From positions 1 to 60,884 of the forward strand of contig JAFZOW010000123.1 in NCBI GenBank assembly GCA_017552715.1: DNA of 60,884 nucleotides, read 5' to 3'. The position numbers and the translations under genes were made by a program. Each line of letters starts with the position of its first letter. Within the stretch, counting starts at the first letter, position 1. Of this stretch, positions 17,674 to 26,123 are shown one piece after another. The notes beneath the pieces are model-generated. The model ran no database searches. It saw only the letters and a list, made by a program, of their open reading frames with translations, and was not told where the DNA came from. The stretch comes from Lachnospiraceae bacterium (GTDB lineage: Bacteria > Bacillota > Clostridia > Lachnospirales > Lachnospiraceae).

Positions 17674-18879
17674 TTGTTCCAGAGTTTTTTCAACAGCCTG
17701 AAAAAATACGGACTGAACGTTTCGCTGAGTGAGTGGCTGACCCTGCAGCAGGCCCTGGATGCAGGGCTCTGCGAGAGCTCTCTCACGCGCTTTTACTATG
17801 TTGCCCGCTCGATCCTTGTGCATTCCGAAACGGATTTCGATAAATACGATCAGGCCTTTGAAGAGTGCTTTAAGTCCGTGCAGCGTGAGACCGAGATCAC
17901 GCAGCAGATGCTGCGCTGGCTGGATAAGCCGGAGATGAATGAGCTGCTGCATGAAGAAGATAAGGATTATCTGAATTCCGTGGAGAGCTTTGAACTGGAT
18001 AAGGATGATGTGGAGAAGAAGTTCAAACAGCGCTTAAAGGATCAGGATTCCGAGCATAACGGCGGAGCCTACTGGATCGGTACCATGGGAAAGACCAGCT
18101 TTGGTAATACCGGAGGGAATATCGGCGGCATCCGGGTGGGCGGGGCCACCGGTTACCAGAGTGCCTTTCAGGTGGTGGGAGCCAGAAAGTACCGGGATTT
18201 CCGGGATGACCGTGTGCTCACGGGGCGGCAGTTCATGGCAGCCCTGCGTAAACTCCGGCAGTTTTCCACCAAGCTGGATATACCCAAGACGGAGCTGGAT
18301 ATCGATTCCACCATCGATAAGACCTGCAACAACGGAGGCTGTCTGCAGATCGTGATGGACAAACCCCGGAAGAATTCCGTGAAACTCCTTTTGCTCATGG
18401 ATTCCGGCGGCACCATGATCCCGTACTGCGACCTGCTGAACGAGCTTTTTCAGTCGGTGCATAAATCCAATCATTATAAGGAAGTGAAGACCTATTACTT
18501 CCATAACTGCATCTACTCCCATGTATACAACACCCCGGGCTGCGAGAACGGGGACTGGATCGAGACGGAGTGGATGTTCCGTAATCTGGACAAGGATTTT
18601 AAGGTGATCATCGTGGGTGATGCGGCAATGGCGCCGGAGGAGCTTTACGCCAAGGACGGAAACTACCGCGGACCCAACGGCGGTTACTCGGGATATGAGT
18701 GGCTCATGCGCATGCGGCGGAAATATAAACGTGTTGTATGGATGAATCCAAAGATGAGTCCCACCGCTGCCCCCTGGCGGGAGGCGGAGACGGCCATCGG
18801 CGAGATCTTCCCCATGCTGCCCCTGACGGTGGACGGGCTGAATGCGGGAATGGAGATACTGATGATGCCAGGGTCATAA
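17674..18879 (+). CDS. VWA-domain protein, CoxE/YehP-like partner of MoxR
   Basis: A 401-residue soluble protein with a helical N-terminal region (about 1-130), a Gly-rich linker (IGTMGKTSFGNTGGNIGG) and a C-terminal VWA domain. The metal-site motif is D243-SGGT rather than the canonical DxSxS; the shortened form still offers Asp, Ser and Thr ligands. It starts with TTG at 17674 after GGAGAGG. The MoxR-VWA pair suggests a chaperone for an unidentified cofactor-containing or assembled client. The last codons form the left arm of the structured element described at 18871. Confidence 0.82.
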   Translation: MFQSFFNSLKKYGLNVSLSEWLTLQQALDAGLCESSLTRFYYVARSILVHSETDFDKYDQAFEECFKSVQRETEITQQMLRWLDKPEMNELLHEEDKDYLNSVESFELDKDDVEKKFKQRLKDQDSEHNGGAYWIGTMGKTSFGNTGGNIGGIRVGGATGYQSAFQVVGARKYRDFRDDRVLTGRQFMAALRKLRQFSTKLDIPKTELDIDSTIDKTCNNGGCLQIVMDKPRKNSVKLLLLMDSGGTMIPYCDLLNELFQSVHKSNHYKEVKTYYFHNCIYSHVYNTPGCENGDWIETEWMFRNLDKDFKVIIVGDAAMAPEELYAKDGNYRGPNGGYSGYEWLMRMRRKYKRVVWMNPKMSPTAAPWREAETAIGEIFPMLPLTVDGLNAGMEILMMPGS

Positions 18880-19041
18880 GCTCAGAAAGTGGTCATGCTT
18901 GCATGAACCGCTTTCTGAGTTTGTGACCCGCCCGAACATGAGCAAGTAGCGGAATGCTTGTGTAGCAAGCATTCCTGCGGATTGCGAATGTTTGCAGGAT
19001 TGCGGGAGCATCGGAGATGCGAAGCAATCCGGGGGCATCAT
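18871..19041 (+). repeat. Structured intergenic element, copy 1
   Basis: Three stem-loops between the VWA gene and argH. Stem I: GGGTCA (18871-18876, overlapping the VWA stop) with TGACCC (18924-18929), containing CTCAGAAAG/CTTTCTGAG and the loop block TCATGCTTGCATGAA. Stem II: CGAACAT...AATGTTTG (18933-18994) enclosing GGAATGC/GCATTCC, with a GA/GA tandem mismatch. Stem III: GGATTGC/GCAATCC (18997-19030) with GCATC/GATGC inside. It ends in GCATCAT. Copy 2 at 52296 shares an identical 25-nt core, while stems I and III differ in sequence but keep pairing, which is covariation. Likely an RNA element or small mobile repeat; function unknown. Confidence 0.75.
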
Positions 19042-19077
19042 ATCATTGAGACTCGAGGAATTATAAGGAGGATAGAA

Positions 19078-20454
19078 ATGGCACAATTATGGGGAGGAAG
19101 GTTCACCAAGGAAACGGATAAGGATGTATATCTTTTCAATGCATCCATTTCCTATGACAAGCGCCTGTACCAGCAGGATATCGAGGGCAGCATCGCCCAT
19201 GCCATCATGCTGGAGAAGCAGGGGATACTCACCCTGGAGGAAAAGGATGAGATCGTGAAGGGGCTCTCGACCATACGCAAACGTCTGGAGGAGGGCAGCC
19301 TCACCATCAGCGAGGAATATGAGGATATCCACAGCTTTGTGGAGGCCACCCTCACCGGCATGATCGGGGATGCGGGCAAGAAGCTCCATACCGGCCGCAG
19401 CCGCAACGACCAGGTGGCTCTGGACATGAAGATGTATGTCCGCAGTGAGATCATCAATATCGATGAGGAGCTGAAGGCCTTCCAGGTGATACTCCTGCGG
19501 GTCATGGAAGAAAATCTGGAGACCTATATGCCCGGCTTTACCCATCTGCAGAAAGCCCAGCCCGTGACCCTGGCTCACCATATGGGAGCCTATTTTGAGA
19601 TGCTGCGCCGGGACCGTTCCCGCCTGTCGGATATCTATGAACGTCTGAACTACTGCCCGCTGGGAGCCGGAGCGCTGGCCGGTACCACCTATCCCCTGGA
19701 CCGGGGCTATACCGCATCCATGCTGGGCTTTGAAGGACCTACCTTAAATTCCATGGACAGTGTTTCGGACCGGGATTACGTGATCGAACTCTTAAGCGCC
19801 CTTTCCACCATAATGATGCACCTGTCACGTTTTTCCGAGGAGGTGATCCTGTGGAATTCCAACGAATACGGCTTTGTGGAGATCGATGACGCCTTTTCCA
19901 CCGGCTCCTCCATCATGCCCCAGAAGAAGAACCCCGATATCGCGGAGCTGGTGCGTGGCAAGACCGGCCGGGTATACGGGCATCTGATGGCCATGCTCAC
20001 CACCATGAAGGGACTGCCTCTGGCATATAATAAGGATATGCAGGAGGATAAGGAAGGGGCCTTCGATGCCATCGATACGGTGAAGGAATGCCTGGTCATG
20101 TTCATGCAGATGGTGGATTCCATGAAGTTCCGCAAGGATGTGATGGCAAAGAGCGCCATGCGGGGCTTTACCAACGCCACGGATGCGGCAGACTATCTGG
20201 TGAAGCACGGTGTACCCTTCCGGGATGCCCACGGCATCATCGGACAGCTGGTGCTTAAGTGCATAGAAAAGGACAAATCCATTGAGGAACTGAGCCTGGA
20301 GGAACTGAAGGAGATCTCGGATGTTTTTGAGGCCGACATCTATGATGCGGTTTCCTTAAAGACCTGCGTGGAGCGGCGGCTTACCACCGGAGCTCCCGGG
20401 ATCTCGGCCATGCGTGGGGTACTGGCGGAATACAGGAAATACCTGAAGGGCTGA
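19078..20454 (+). CDS. argH: Argininosuccinate lyase
   Basis: Splits argininosuccinate into arginine and fumarate, the last step of arginine synthesis. The 458-residue product begins MAQLWGGRFTKE, and the ATG at 19078 is preceded by AAGGAGG; a longer reading from 18958 would run through the structured element and is rejected. The fumarase/aspartase-superfamily signature GSSIMPQKKNPD is intact, as are HTGRSRNDQVALD and TYPLDRGYTA-type blocks. argG is not in the window, so the gene is separated from its usual partner. A strong terminator follows. Confidence 0.97.
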   Translation: MAQLWGGRFTKETDKDVYLFNASISYDKRLYQQDIEGSIAHAIMLEKQGILTLEEKDEIVKGLSTIRKRLEEGSLTISEEYEDIHSFVEATLTGMIGDAGKKLHTGRSRNDQVALDMKMYVRSEIINIDEELKAFQVILLRVMEENLETYMPGFTHLQKAQPVTLAHHMGAYFEMLRRDRSRLSDIYERLNYCPLGAGALAGTTYPLDRGYTASMLGFEGPTLNSMDSVSDRDYVIELLSALSTIMMHLSRFSEEVILWNSNEYGFVEIDDAFSTGSSIMPQKKNPDIAELVRGKTGRVYGHLMAMLTTMKGLPLAYNKDMQEDKEGAFDAIDTVKECLVMFMQMVDSMKFRKDVMAKSAMRGFTNATDAADYLVKHGVPFRDAHGIIGQLVLKCIEKDKSIEELSLEELKEISDVFEADIYDAVSLKTCVERRLTTGAPGISAMRGVLAEYRKYLKG

Positions 20455-20473
20455 GGAAAAATAAGCAGATCCG

Positions 20474-20503
20474 AAAGACAGGGGAGGCCCCCCTGTCTTT
20501 TTT
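20474..20503 (+). terminator. Intrinsic terminator after argH
   Basis: AAAGACAGGGG (20474-20484) pairs with CCCCTGTCTTT (20490-20500), an 11-bp stem whose 3' arm runs into a six-T tract. Confidence 0.93.
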
Positions 20504-20512
20504 ATACAACAC

Positions 20513-20541
20513 TTGAAAAAAGAAACGGATAGTGATAAACT
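20513..20541 (+). promoter_or_regulatory. Promoter of asd
   Basis: TTGAAA (20513-20518), 17-nt spacer, TAAACT (20536-20541). The motif GTGATAAACTTT at the -10 region recurs at the secG promoter. Confidence 0.8.
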
Positions 20542-20573
20542 TTAATTTAATTTTTTGAAGGGAGGATGAAGAT

Positions 20574-21656
20574 ATGAGTAAGTTACGAGTCGGTGTTCTG
20601 GGTGCAACAGGTATGGTGGGGCAGCGTTTCATCACCATCCTGAAGGATCATCCCTGGTTTGAGGTGACCACGGTTGCGGCCAGCCCCCGCAGTGCGGGCA
20701 AGACCTATGAGGAGGCAGTGGGAGACCGCTGGAAGATGGATACCCCCATGCCGGAAGGGGTAAAGAAGCTTACCGTACTGAATGTGAATGAAGTGGAAAA
20801 GGTGGCCGCGGAAGTGGATTTTGTTCTTTCCGCTGTAGATATGACCAAGGACGAGATCCGGGCCATCGAGGAAGAATATGCCAAGACGGAGACCCCCGTG
20901 GTATCCAATAACAGCGCCCATCGCTGGACGCCCGACGTGCCCATGGTGGTGCCCGAGATCAACCCGCAGCATATGGAGGTCATCGATTTCCAGAAAAAGC
21001 GTCTGGGAACGACCCGGGGCTTTATCGCCGTAAAGCCCAACTGCTCGATCCAGAGCTATGCTCCCGTGCTTACGGCCTGGATGGAATATGAGCCCTATGA
21101 GGTGGTGGCCACCACCTATCAGGCTATCTCCGGTGCAGGCAAGACCTTTAAGGACTGGCCCGAGATGGAAGGCAATATCATCCCCTATATCGGCGGGGAA
21201 GAAGAGAAGAGCGAAAAGGAGCCTCTGCGCATCTGGGGTTCCATCAAAGACGGCGTGATCGTTCCGGCGGAAAGCCCCATCATCACCTGCCAGTGCATCC
21301 GTGTACCGGTGCTGAACGGCCATACGGCAGCGGTCTTTGTAAAGTTCCGCAAGAAGGCGGAGAAGGCTGCCCTGATCGAGAAGCTGGTGAAGTTCTCCGG
21401 TGAGCCCCAGCGTCTGGCTCTGCCCAGTGCACCCAAGCAGTTCATCCAGTATCTGGAGGAGGACAACCGTCCCCAGGTAGCGCTGGATGTGGATTACGAG
21501 GGCGGCATGGGCATCTCCGTGGGACGCCTCAGGGAAGATACGGTCTACGACTGGAAGTTCGTGGGTCTTTCCCACAATACCCTGCGCGGTGCGGCAGGCG
21601 GAGCGGTGCTCTGTGCCGAGCTTCTGAAGGCTCAGGGACGCATCGAGGCAAAGTGA
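20574..21656 (+). CDS. asd: Aspartate-semialdehyde dehydrogenase
   Basis: NADP-dependent reduction of aspartyl phosphate, the branch point to lysine, methionine and threonine. The 360-residue product has the N-terminal nucleotide loop GVLGATGMVGQRF, catalytic C157 in KPNCSIQ and the later active-site His in RVPVLNGHTAAV. The length and the PEINPQH region match the archaeal/fungal-like class of Asd found in many Clostridia. GGGAGG precedes the ATG at 20574. No lysine riboswitch is visible in the 119-nt leader. Confidence 0.95.
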   Translation: MSKLRVGVLGATGMVGQRFITILKDHPWFEVTTVAASPRSAGKTYEEAVGDRWKMDTPMPEGVKKLTVLNVNEVEKVAAEVDFVLSAVDMTKDEIRAIEEEYAKTETPVVSNNSAHRWTPDVPMVVPEINPQHMEVIDFQKKRLGTTRGFIAVKPNCSIQSYAPVLTAWMEYEPYEVVATTYQAISGAGKTFKDWPEMEGNIIPYIGGEEEKSEKEPLRIWGSIKDGVIVPAESPIITCQCIRVPVLNGHTAAVFVKFRKKAEKAALIEKLVKFSGEPQRLALPSAPKQFIQYLEEDNRPQVALDVDYEGGMGISVGRLREDTVYDWKFVGLSHNTLRGAAGGAVLCAELLKAQGRIEAK

Positions 21657-21657
21657 T

Positions 21658-23043
21658 ATGTTTGTCGGCAGAAAGAAAGAGCTGAAATATCTGGAGGAGA
21701 ATTACCGGAAGGAAGGTTCCCGCCTTCTGGTCCTCTACGGGCACCGTGGTGTGGGAAAGACGGCACTGCTTAAGCAATTTGCGCAGCAGAAGGCAGCCCA
21801 TTACTACGCCGCCCGGCCCTGTTCGGAAGCGCAGCAGCTGAAGCTCTGGCGGGAGGAACTGGCAGAGCAGGAGTGGGAAGACGGCGGAAACGCCGCCGCC
21901 CAGGCTGCCGACTATGCGGGGGTACTGGCCCATATCGGCAGGGCGCTTGCTGCCAAGGGTGCCGGAAAAGGCCTGATCGTTATCGATGAGTTTCAGCATC
22001 TGATCAAGTATTCCGAAGGATTCATGCAGGCCCTGACGGATCAGCTTAAGGATGCGGAAGCTCCCTGCATGGTGGTGCTGCTTTCTTCCTCCATCAGCTT
22101 TGTGGAGACGGATTTTGTACCCCGTATAGGGTCTCTGGCCCTGGGGATCAGCGCCTTTTACAAGCTGCCCCAGATGGGCTTTATGGACTGCGTGAATTTC
22201 TTCAAGGACTACAGCACAAGGCAGTGCATGGAGGTCTACAGCATCCTGGGGGGTATTCCGGCCTACTGGTCGGCTTTTGATCCGAAGCTTTCGGTGGAGG
22301 ATAATATCCGCCTGAAGATCCTGGCGGAGAATGCCCCGCTGCGGGAAGAGGGGGAGCGCATCGTTCTGGCGGAGCTGCGTGAGCTGAACGTATACTCCAC
22401 GCTGCTTTCCGGCCTTTCTTCGGGACTTAACAAGCTTAACGAACTGCATGTTCACAGCGGCTGTTCCCGGGCCAAGATCTCGGTCTATCTGAAGAATCTG
22501 ATGGAGCGGGAGCTGGTGGAAAAGATCTTTCCCTTTGACAGCGCTTCCAGCGCCAATGCCAAGAAGGGCGTGTACCGGGTGAGCCTGCGTTTCCTGGAAT
22601 TCTATTTCTGCTTCGTATTCAGCCGTCAGAGCTTTCTGAGTGCCATGGATACGGATGCATATTTTGAAAAGTATGTGGCTCCGAAGCTCAGCGCTTTTCA
22701 TCAGGGGAATTTCCGCAAGGTCTGCGGGGAATATCTGCAGATCCTCAATTCCAACAACATGCTGCCCATCAAGTCCGTCCGTGAAGGTGAATGGATCGGC
22801 AAAAAGGGAAGCATCGACATCGTATTGCAGGATGAGGAGTGGGAGAATATTCTGGCTTTCTGCGACTGGCAGAAGGAAGTGGTAGGCGTGGAGGAACTGG
22901 AAGCATACCGGCAGATCGCCGAGGAGGCACGTCTTCATGCGGATCATATGTATCTCTTTGCTGCCGGCAGGTTCTCCGATGAACTGAAAGCTATGGCTGA
23001 AGAGAATAAGAGCCTGAAACTCATAGATATCGACACACTGTAG
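21658..23043 (+). CDS. AAA ATPase with DUF234-type C-terminal domain
   Basis: A 461-residue protein of the archaeal-type ATPase family. It opens with MFVGRKKELKYLEE, has Walker A YGHRGVGKTALL (about 27-38) and Walker B GLIVIDEFQHL. A winged-helix segment follows (about 240-280), then a C-terminal DUF234-like region (about 310-460) related to nuclease-fold domains, with KKGSIDIVLQDE and AFCDWQKEVVG resembling a D-x(n)-E-x-K nuclease core. Function is not established for this family; a nuclease-linked defence or regulatory role is speculation. It starts one base after asd. Confidence 0.75.
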   Translation: MFVGRKKELKYLEENYRKEGSRLLVLYGHRGVGKTALLKQFAQQKAAHYYAARPCSEAQQLKLWREELAEQEWEDGGNAAAQAADYAGVLAHIGRALAAKGAGKGLIVIDEFQHLIKYSEGFMQALTDQLKDAEAPCMVVLLSSSISFVETDFVPRIGSLALGISAFYKLPQMGFMDCVNFFKDYSTRQCMEVYSILGGIPAYWSAFDPKLSVEDNIRLKILAENAPLREEGERIVLAELRELNVYSTLLSGLSSGLNKLNELHVHSGCSRAKISVYLKNLMERELVEKIFPFDSASSANAKKGVYRVSLRFLEFYFCFVFSRQSFLSAMDTDAYFEKYVAPKLSAFHQGNFRKVCGEYLQILNSNNMLPIKSVREGEWIGKKGSIDIVLQDEEWENILAFCDWQKEVVGVEELEAYRQIAEEARLHADHMYLFAAGRFSDELKAMAEENKSLKLIDIDTL

Positions 23044-23047
23044 ACGC

Positions 23048-25120
23048 ATGAGCATGGGTAAGGCACTTTACATTGCGGAAAAACCTTCGGTGGCCCGGGA
23101 GTTCGCCAAGGCACTGAAGCTGCGTCTTTCCAATCATGACGGCTATATGGAGAGCGAGGAGGCGGTGATCACCTGGTGCGTGGGGCATCTGGTGACCATG
23201 AGCTATCCCGAGGCTTACCGGGAAGAACTGAAGCGCTGGAGCTTTTCCACGATCCCTTTTATCCCGGAGGAATTCCGTTACGAGGTGATCGCATCCTCCG
23301 CCAAGCAGTTCAAGGTGGTAAGCGGCCTGCTTACCCGGCCGGATGTGAGCACTATTTACGTGTGTACCGACTCCGGGCGGGAAGGAGAGTATATCTACCG
23401 CCTGGTGGAGCAGCTTTCCCATGTGGAAGGCAAGGAGCGGAAGCGGGTGTGGATCGATTCCCAGACGGAGGAAGAGATCCTGCGGGGCATACGGGAGGCA
23501 AAAGATCTGTCTGCCTACGACGAGCTTTCCGCTGCGGCATATCTGCGGGCCCAGGAGGATTATCTCATGGGCATCAATTTTTCCAGGGTGCTCACCCTGA
23601 AGTACGGTTCGTCCCTGCAGAATTATCTCCACAGCGAGCGCCGGCCGGTAGTGGCGGTGGGGCGTGTGATGACCTGTGTACTGGGTATGGTGGTGCAGAG
23701 GGAGCGGGAGATACGGGCCTTTACGAAAACCCCGTTTTATCGTGTGCTGGGGAGCTTTGACCTGGCAGGGAATCCGGTGAGCGGCGAATGGAGAGCGGTG
23801 GAAGGTTCGAAGTATTTCAACTCGCCGCTTCTGTATAAGGAAAACGGTTTTAAGGAAAAGAAGGATGCGGATGCGCTGATCGCCTCCCTTTCCGGGAAAG
23901 ATGCCGTGCTCTCTTCCCGCGAGAAGAAGACGGAAAAGAAGAACGCACCGCTCTTATATAATCTGGCGGAGCTGCAGAATACCTGCTCGAAGCTCTTCAA
24001 GATCAGCCCGGACGAAACCCTGAAGATCGCCCAGGAGCTGTATGAAAAGAAACTGACCACCTATCCCCGAACGGATGCGAGGGTACTCTCCACGGCGGTG
24101 GCAAAGGAGATCGATCATAATCTGAAAGGCCTTCTGAACTATCCGCTCTGCTCGGATGCGGCTAAGAAGGTACTGGATGAGCAGCTATGGAAGGGCATTG
24201 CAAAGAGCCGTTACGTAAATGACAAGCAGATCACGGATCACTATGCCATCATTCCCACGGGACAGGGTTTTGGGGCGCTTTCCGGCCTGAATCCCACGGC
24301 ACAGAAGGTCTATGAACTGATCGTGCGCCGCTTTCTGGCGATCTTTTATCCGCCTCAGGTGTTCCTGAAGCTTTCGATGGAATTCGTAATGGATACGGAG
24401 CATTTCTTTGCTTCCTTCAAGGTGCAGCAGGATGCAGGCTGGATGGCGGTGAGCCGCTGTTCCTTCCAGAAGGATAAGAAGGAAGAACCCAAAGAGGAAG
24501 AGGGAGACGGAGATAAGGAAGAAGAACTGGTGGTGGATCCGGCTTTCCTGGAAGCGCTGGCGGCCATAAAGCCCGGAGTGACGCTGCCCTGCAGCGGGAT
24601 GAGCGTGAAGGAAGGAGAGACCAGTCCGCCGAAGCGCTATAATTCCGGCAGTCTGATCCTGGCCATGGAGAACGCCGGGCAGCTCATCGAGGATGAGGAA
24701 CTGCGGGCCCTTATCAAGGGCTGCGGCATAGGCACTTCCGCCACAAGGGCCGGGATACTTGAAAAACTGGTGAGTAACCGTTACCTGGCGTTAAATAAGA
24801 AGACCCAGATCATCACGCCTACCCTGTTGGGAGAGATGATCTTTGACGTGGTGCGGCATTCCATAGGTTCCCTTCTGAATCCCAAGCTTACAGCCAGCTG
24901 GGAGATGGGGCTGGCCGGAGTGGCGGACGGCAGCGTTACAAAGGAAGAATACCGCAAGAAGCTGAATGCTTTTGTGACGAAGCATACCGAGAATGTGAAG
25001 CAGCTGGATAATGCCTATGCGCTGCGGCGCTGCTTTGACTATGCCTCGGCATATTACAGCGAAGAGAAGAAGACAGCTGCAGGCAGGGGGAGAAAGAGTG
25101 GAAAGAGCAGCAAGCAGTAA
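23048..25120 (+). CDS. topB: DNA topoisomerase III
   Basis: Type IA topoisomerase that decatenates single-stranded crossings with a RecQ-type helicase. The 690-residue product starts with a TOPRIM domain (MGKALYIAEKPSVAREFAKAL, acidic triad around CTDSGREGEYIYR). The catalytic Tyr is Y339 in LTTYPRTDARV. The C-terminal part ends in a Lys/Arg-rich tail (GRGRKSGKSS). An in-frame ATG at 23054 is an equally possible start, since the ribosome site is weak. No conjugation genes are nearby, so it appears to be a chromosomal copy. Confidence 0.93.
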   Translation: MSMGKALYIAEKPSVAREFAKALKLRLSNHDGYMESEEAVITWCVGHLVTMSYPEAYREELKRWSFSTIPFIPEEFRYEVIASSAKQFKVVSGLLTRPDVSTIYVCTDSGREGEYIYRLVEQLSHVEGKERKRVWIDSQTEEEILRGIREAKDLSAYDELSAAAYLRAQEDYLMGINFSRVLTLKYGSSLQNYLHSERRPVVAVGRVMTCVLGMVVQREREIRAFTKTPFYRVLGSFDLAGNPVSGEWRAVEGSKYFNSPLLYKENGFKEKKDADALIASLSGKDAVLSSREKKTEKKNAPLLYNLAELQNTCSKLFKISPDETLKIAQELYEKKLTTYPRTDARVLSTAVAKEIDHNLKGLLNYPLCSDAAKKVLDEQLWKGIAKSRYVNDKQITDHYAIIPTGQGFGALSGLNPTAQKVYELIVRRFLAIFYPPQVFLKLSMEFVMDTEHFFASFKVQQDAGWMAVSRCSFQKDKKEEPKEEEGDGDKEEELVVDPAFLEALAAIKPGVTLPCSGMSVKEGETSPPKRYNSGSLILAMENAGQLIEDEELRALIKGCGIGTSATRAGILEKLVSNRYLALNKKTQIITPTLLGEMIFDVVRHSIGSLLNPKLTASWEMGLAGVADGSVTKEEYRKKLNAFVTKHTENVKQLDNAYALRRCFDYASAYYSEEKKTAAGRGRKSGKSSKQ

Positions 25121-25137
25121 ATACCGGGAGGCCTGAA

Positions 25138-25662
25138 GTGGAGAGAGAAGCTTATCTCCAACTGATGCGACGGACGGATGCGGCCGCGGCCGGTTTTCTT
25201 GCACTGATCACACGCCTGGAGCGGGACGGGCATATAAAGACCGCAAAGGCGCCTGCCTTGTCCGCCGTGCTGCTTCCGGAGCTGATGGCATATTCCTGTG
25301 CGCTGCAGAGGCGTCAGGGAAGAGTCGCGGAGGAAGTACTGGATCTGATCCTGCCGCTTCTGGTGGCAGGGGAGAGTACGGAGCAGATCCGCGGCGGGAT
25401 CCTCCGAAGGATGGAGGATTTTGATAAGGAAGAAAGCCTGCCCGGAGCTTATCTGGGATTATGCCGTTTCGATGCCATGGCCCAGGCCTATCAGGGAGCA
25501 TTCTATTCACGTATGCGCACGGATAATCCGGGCTGCCTTACGGAACACTATCTGGCTCTGCTGGAAGCCTTGTGGCGTCTGGGGGGCGGGAGTATAAAGG
25601 AGGAGATACTGCTGGACGCGGAAGAAGAACTGCGTTCGAAGCAAAAAGAGAGCTTGCTATGA
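25138..25662 (+). CDS. Uncharacterised protein
   Basis: I do not recognise this 174-residue protein. It starts with GTG at 25138 after GGGAGGCC and ends overlapping the HD-domain gene by four bases (ATGA), so it is expressed with it. It is predicted to be almost wholly alpha-helical and soluble, without signal peptide or membrane span, and rich in Leu, Arg and Glu. The closest thing to a motif is a repeated acidic/hydrophobic heptad in LPELMAYSCALQRRQGRVAE. Base composition matches its neighbours. Confidence 0.65.
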   Translation: MEREAYLQLMRRTDAAAAGFLALITRLERDGHIKTAKAPALSAVLLPELMAYSCALQRRQGRVAEEVLDLILPLLVAGESTEQIRGGILRRMEDFDKEESLPGAYLGLCRFDAMAQAYQGAFYSRMRTDNPGCLTEHYLALLEALWRLGGGSIKEEILLDAEEELRSKQKESLL

Positions 25663-26123
25663 ACAGACTTGGAGAAGAACGGATCAGACGTTTTAAGAGA
25701 GTACTGAAAAGAACGCGGGAAGGATCGCGCTTTGATACCATGGATAGCTTTGTACAGCACGGGGATACCTCCGTGCGCACCCATTGCCTGCATGTGGCCC
25801 AGACGGCGTACTTCATCGCCTGGCGCTTCGGAGTGAAGGTGGATGAGGATTCCCTGATCCGGGGAGCGCTGCTGCATGATTATTTCCTTTATGACTGGCA
25901 TGAAAAGAGCTGGGCCAATGCCATCCACGGCTATACCCACCCGGGAAAGGCACTGAAGCAGGCGGAAGCGGATTTTGATCTGAACGAAACGGAGCGGGAT
26001 ATGATAAAGCATCATATGTTTCCCCTGACACCCTTTCCGCCCCGGACAAAGGAAGGATGGCTGCTGGTGCTGGCCGACAAGGTCTGCGCCACCGGCGAAA
26101 CCATAGGAGACAGATTGAAATGA
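25659..26123 (+). CDS. HD-domain phosphohydrolase
   Basis: A 154-residue metal-dependent phosphohydrolase with the HD dyad at H73-D74 (GALLHDYF), an upstream His (HCLH, 42-45) and downstream HH/D residues (IKHHMFPL and VLADKVCA). Single-domain HD proteins of this size often act on nucleotides or nucleic-acid ends; the substrate is unknown. The ATG at 25659 overlaps the upstream stop; a longer reading from 25572 lies inside the previous gene. Its own stop overlaps the next ATG. Confidence 0.82.
   Translation: MNRLGEERIRRFKRVLKRTREGSRFDTMDSFVQHGDTSVRTHCLHVAQTAYFIAWRFGVKVDEDSLIRGALLHDYFLYDWHEKSWANAIHGYTHPGKALKQAEADFDLNETERDMIKHHMFPLTPFPPRTKEGWLLVLADKVCATGETIGDRLK

Noticed and set aside
18958-19077. 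N-terminal extension of ArgH from an upstream start
   Set aside because: It would translate through the structured element; AAGGAGG and the conserved MAQLWGGRF start fix the ATG at 19078.
20542-20573. Lysine riboswitch before asd
   Set aside because: Only about 30 nt separate the promoter from the start codon.
23048-25120. topB as a marker of a conjugative element
   Set aside because: No relaxase, type IV secretion or integrase gene is nearby, and base composition matches the neighbours.
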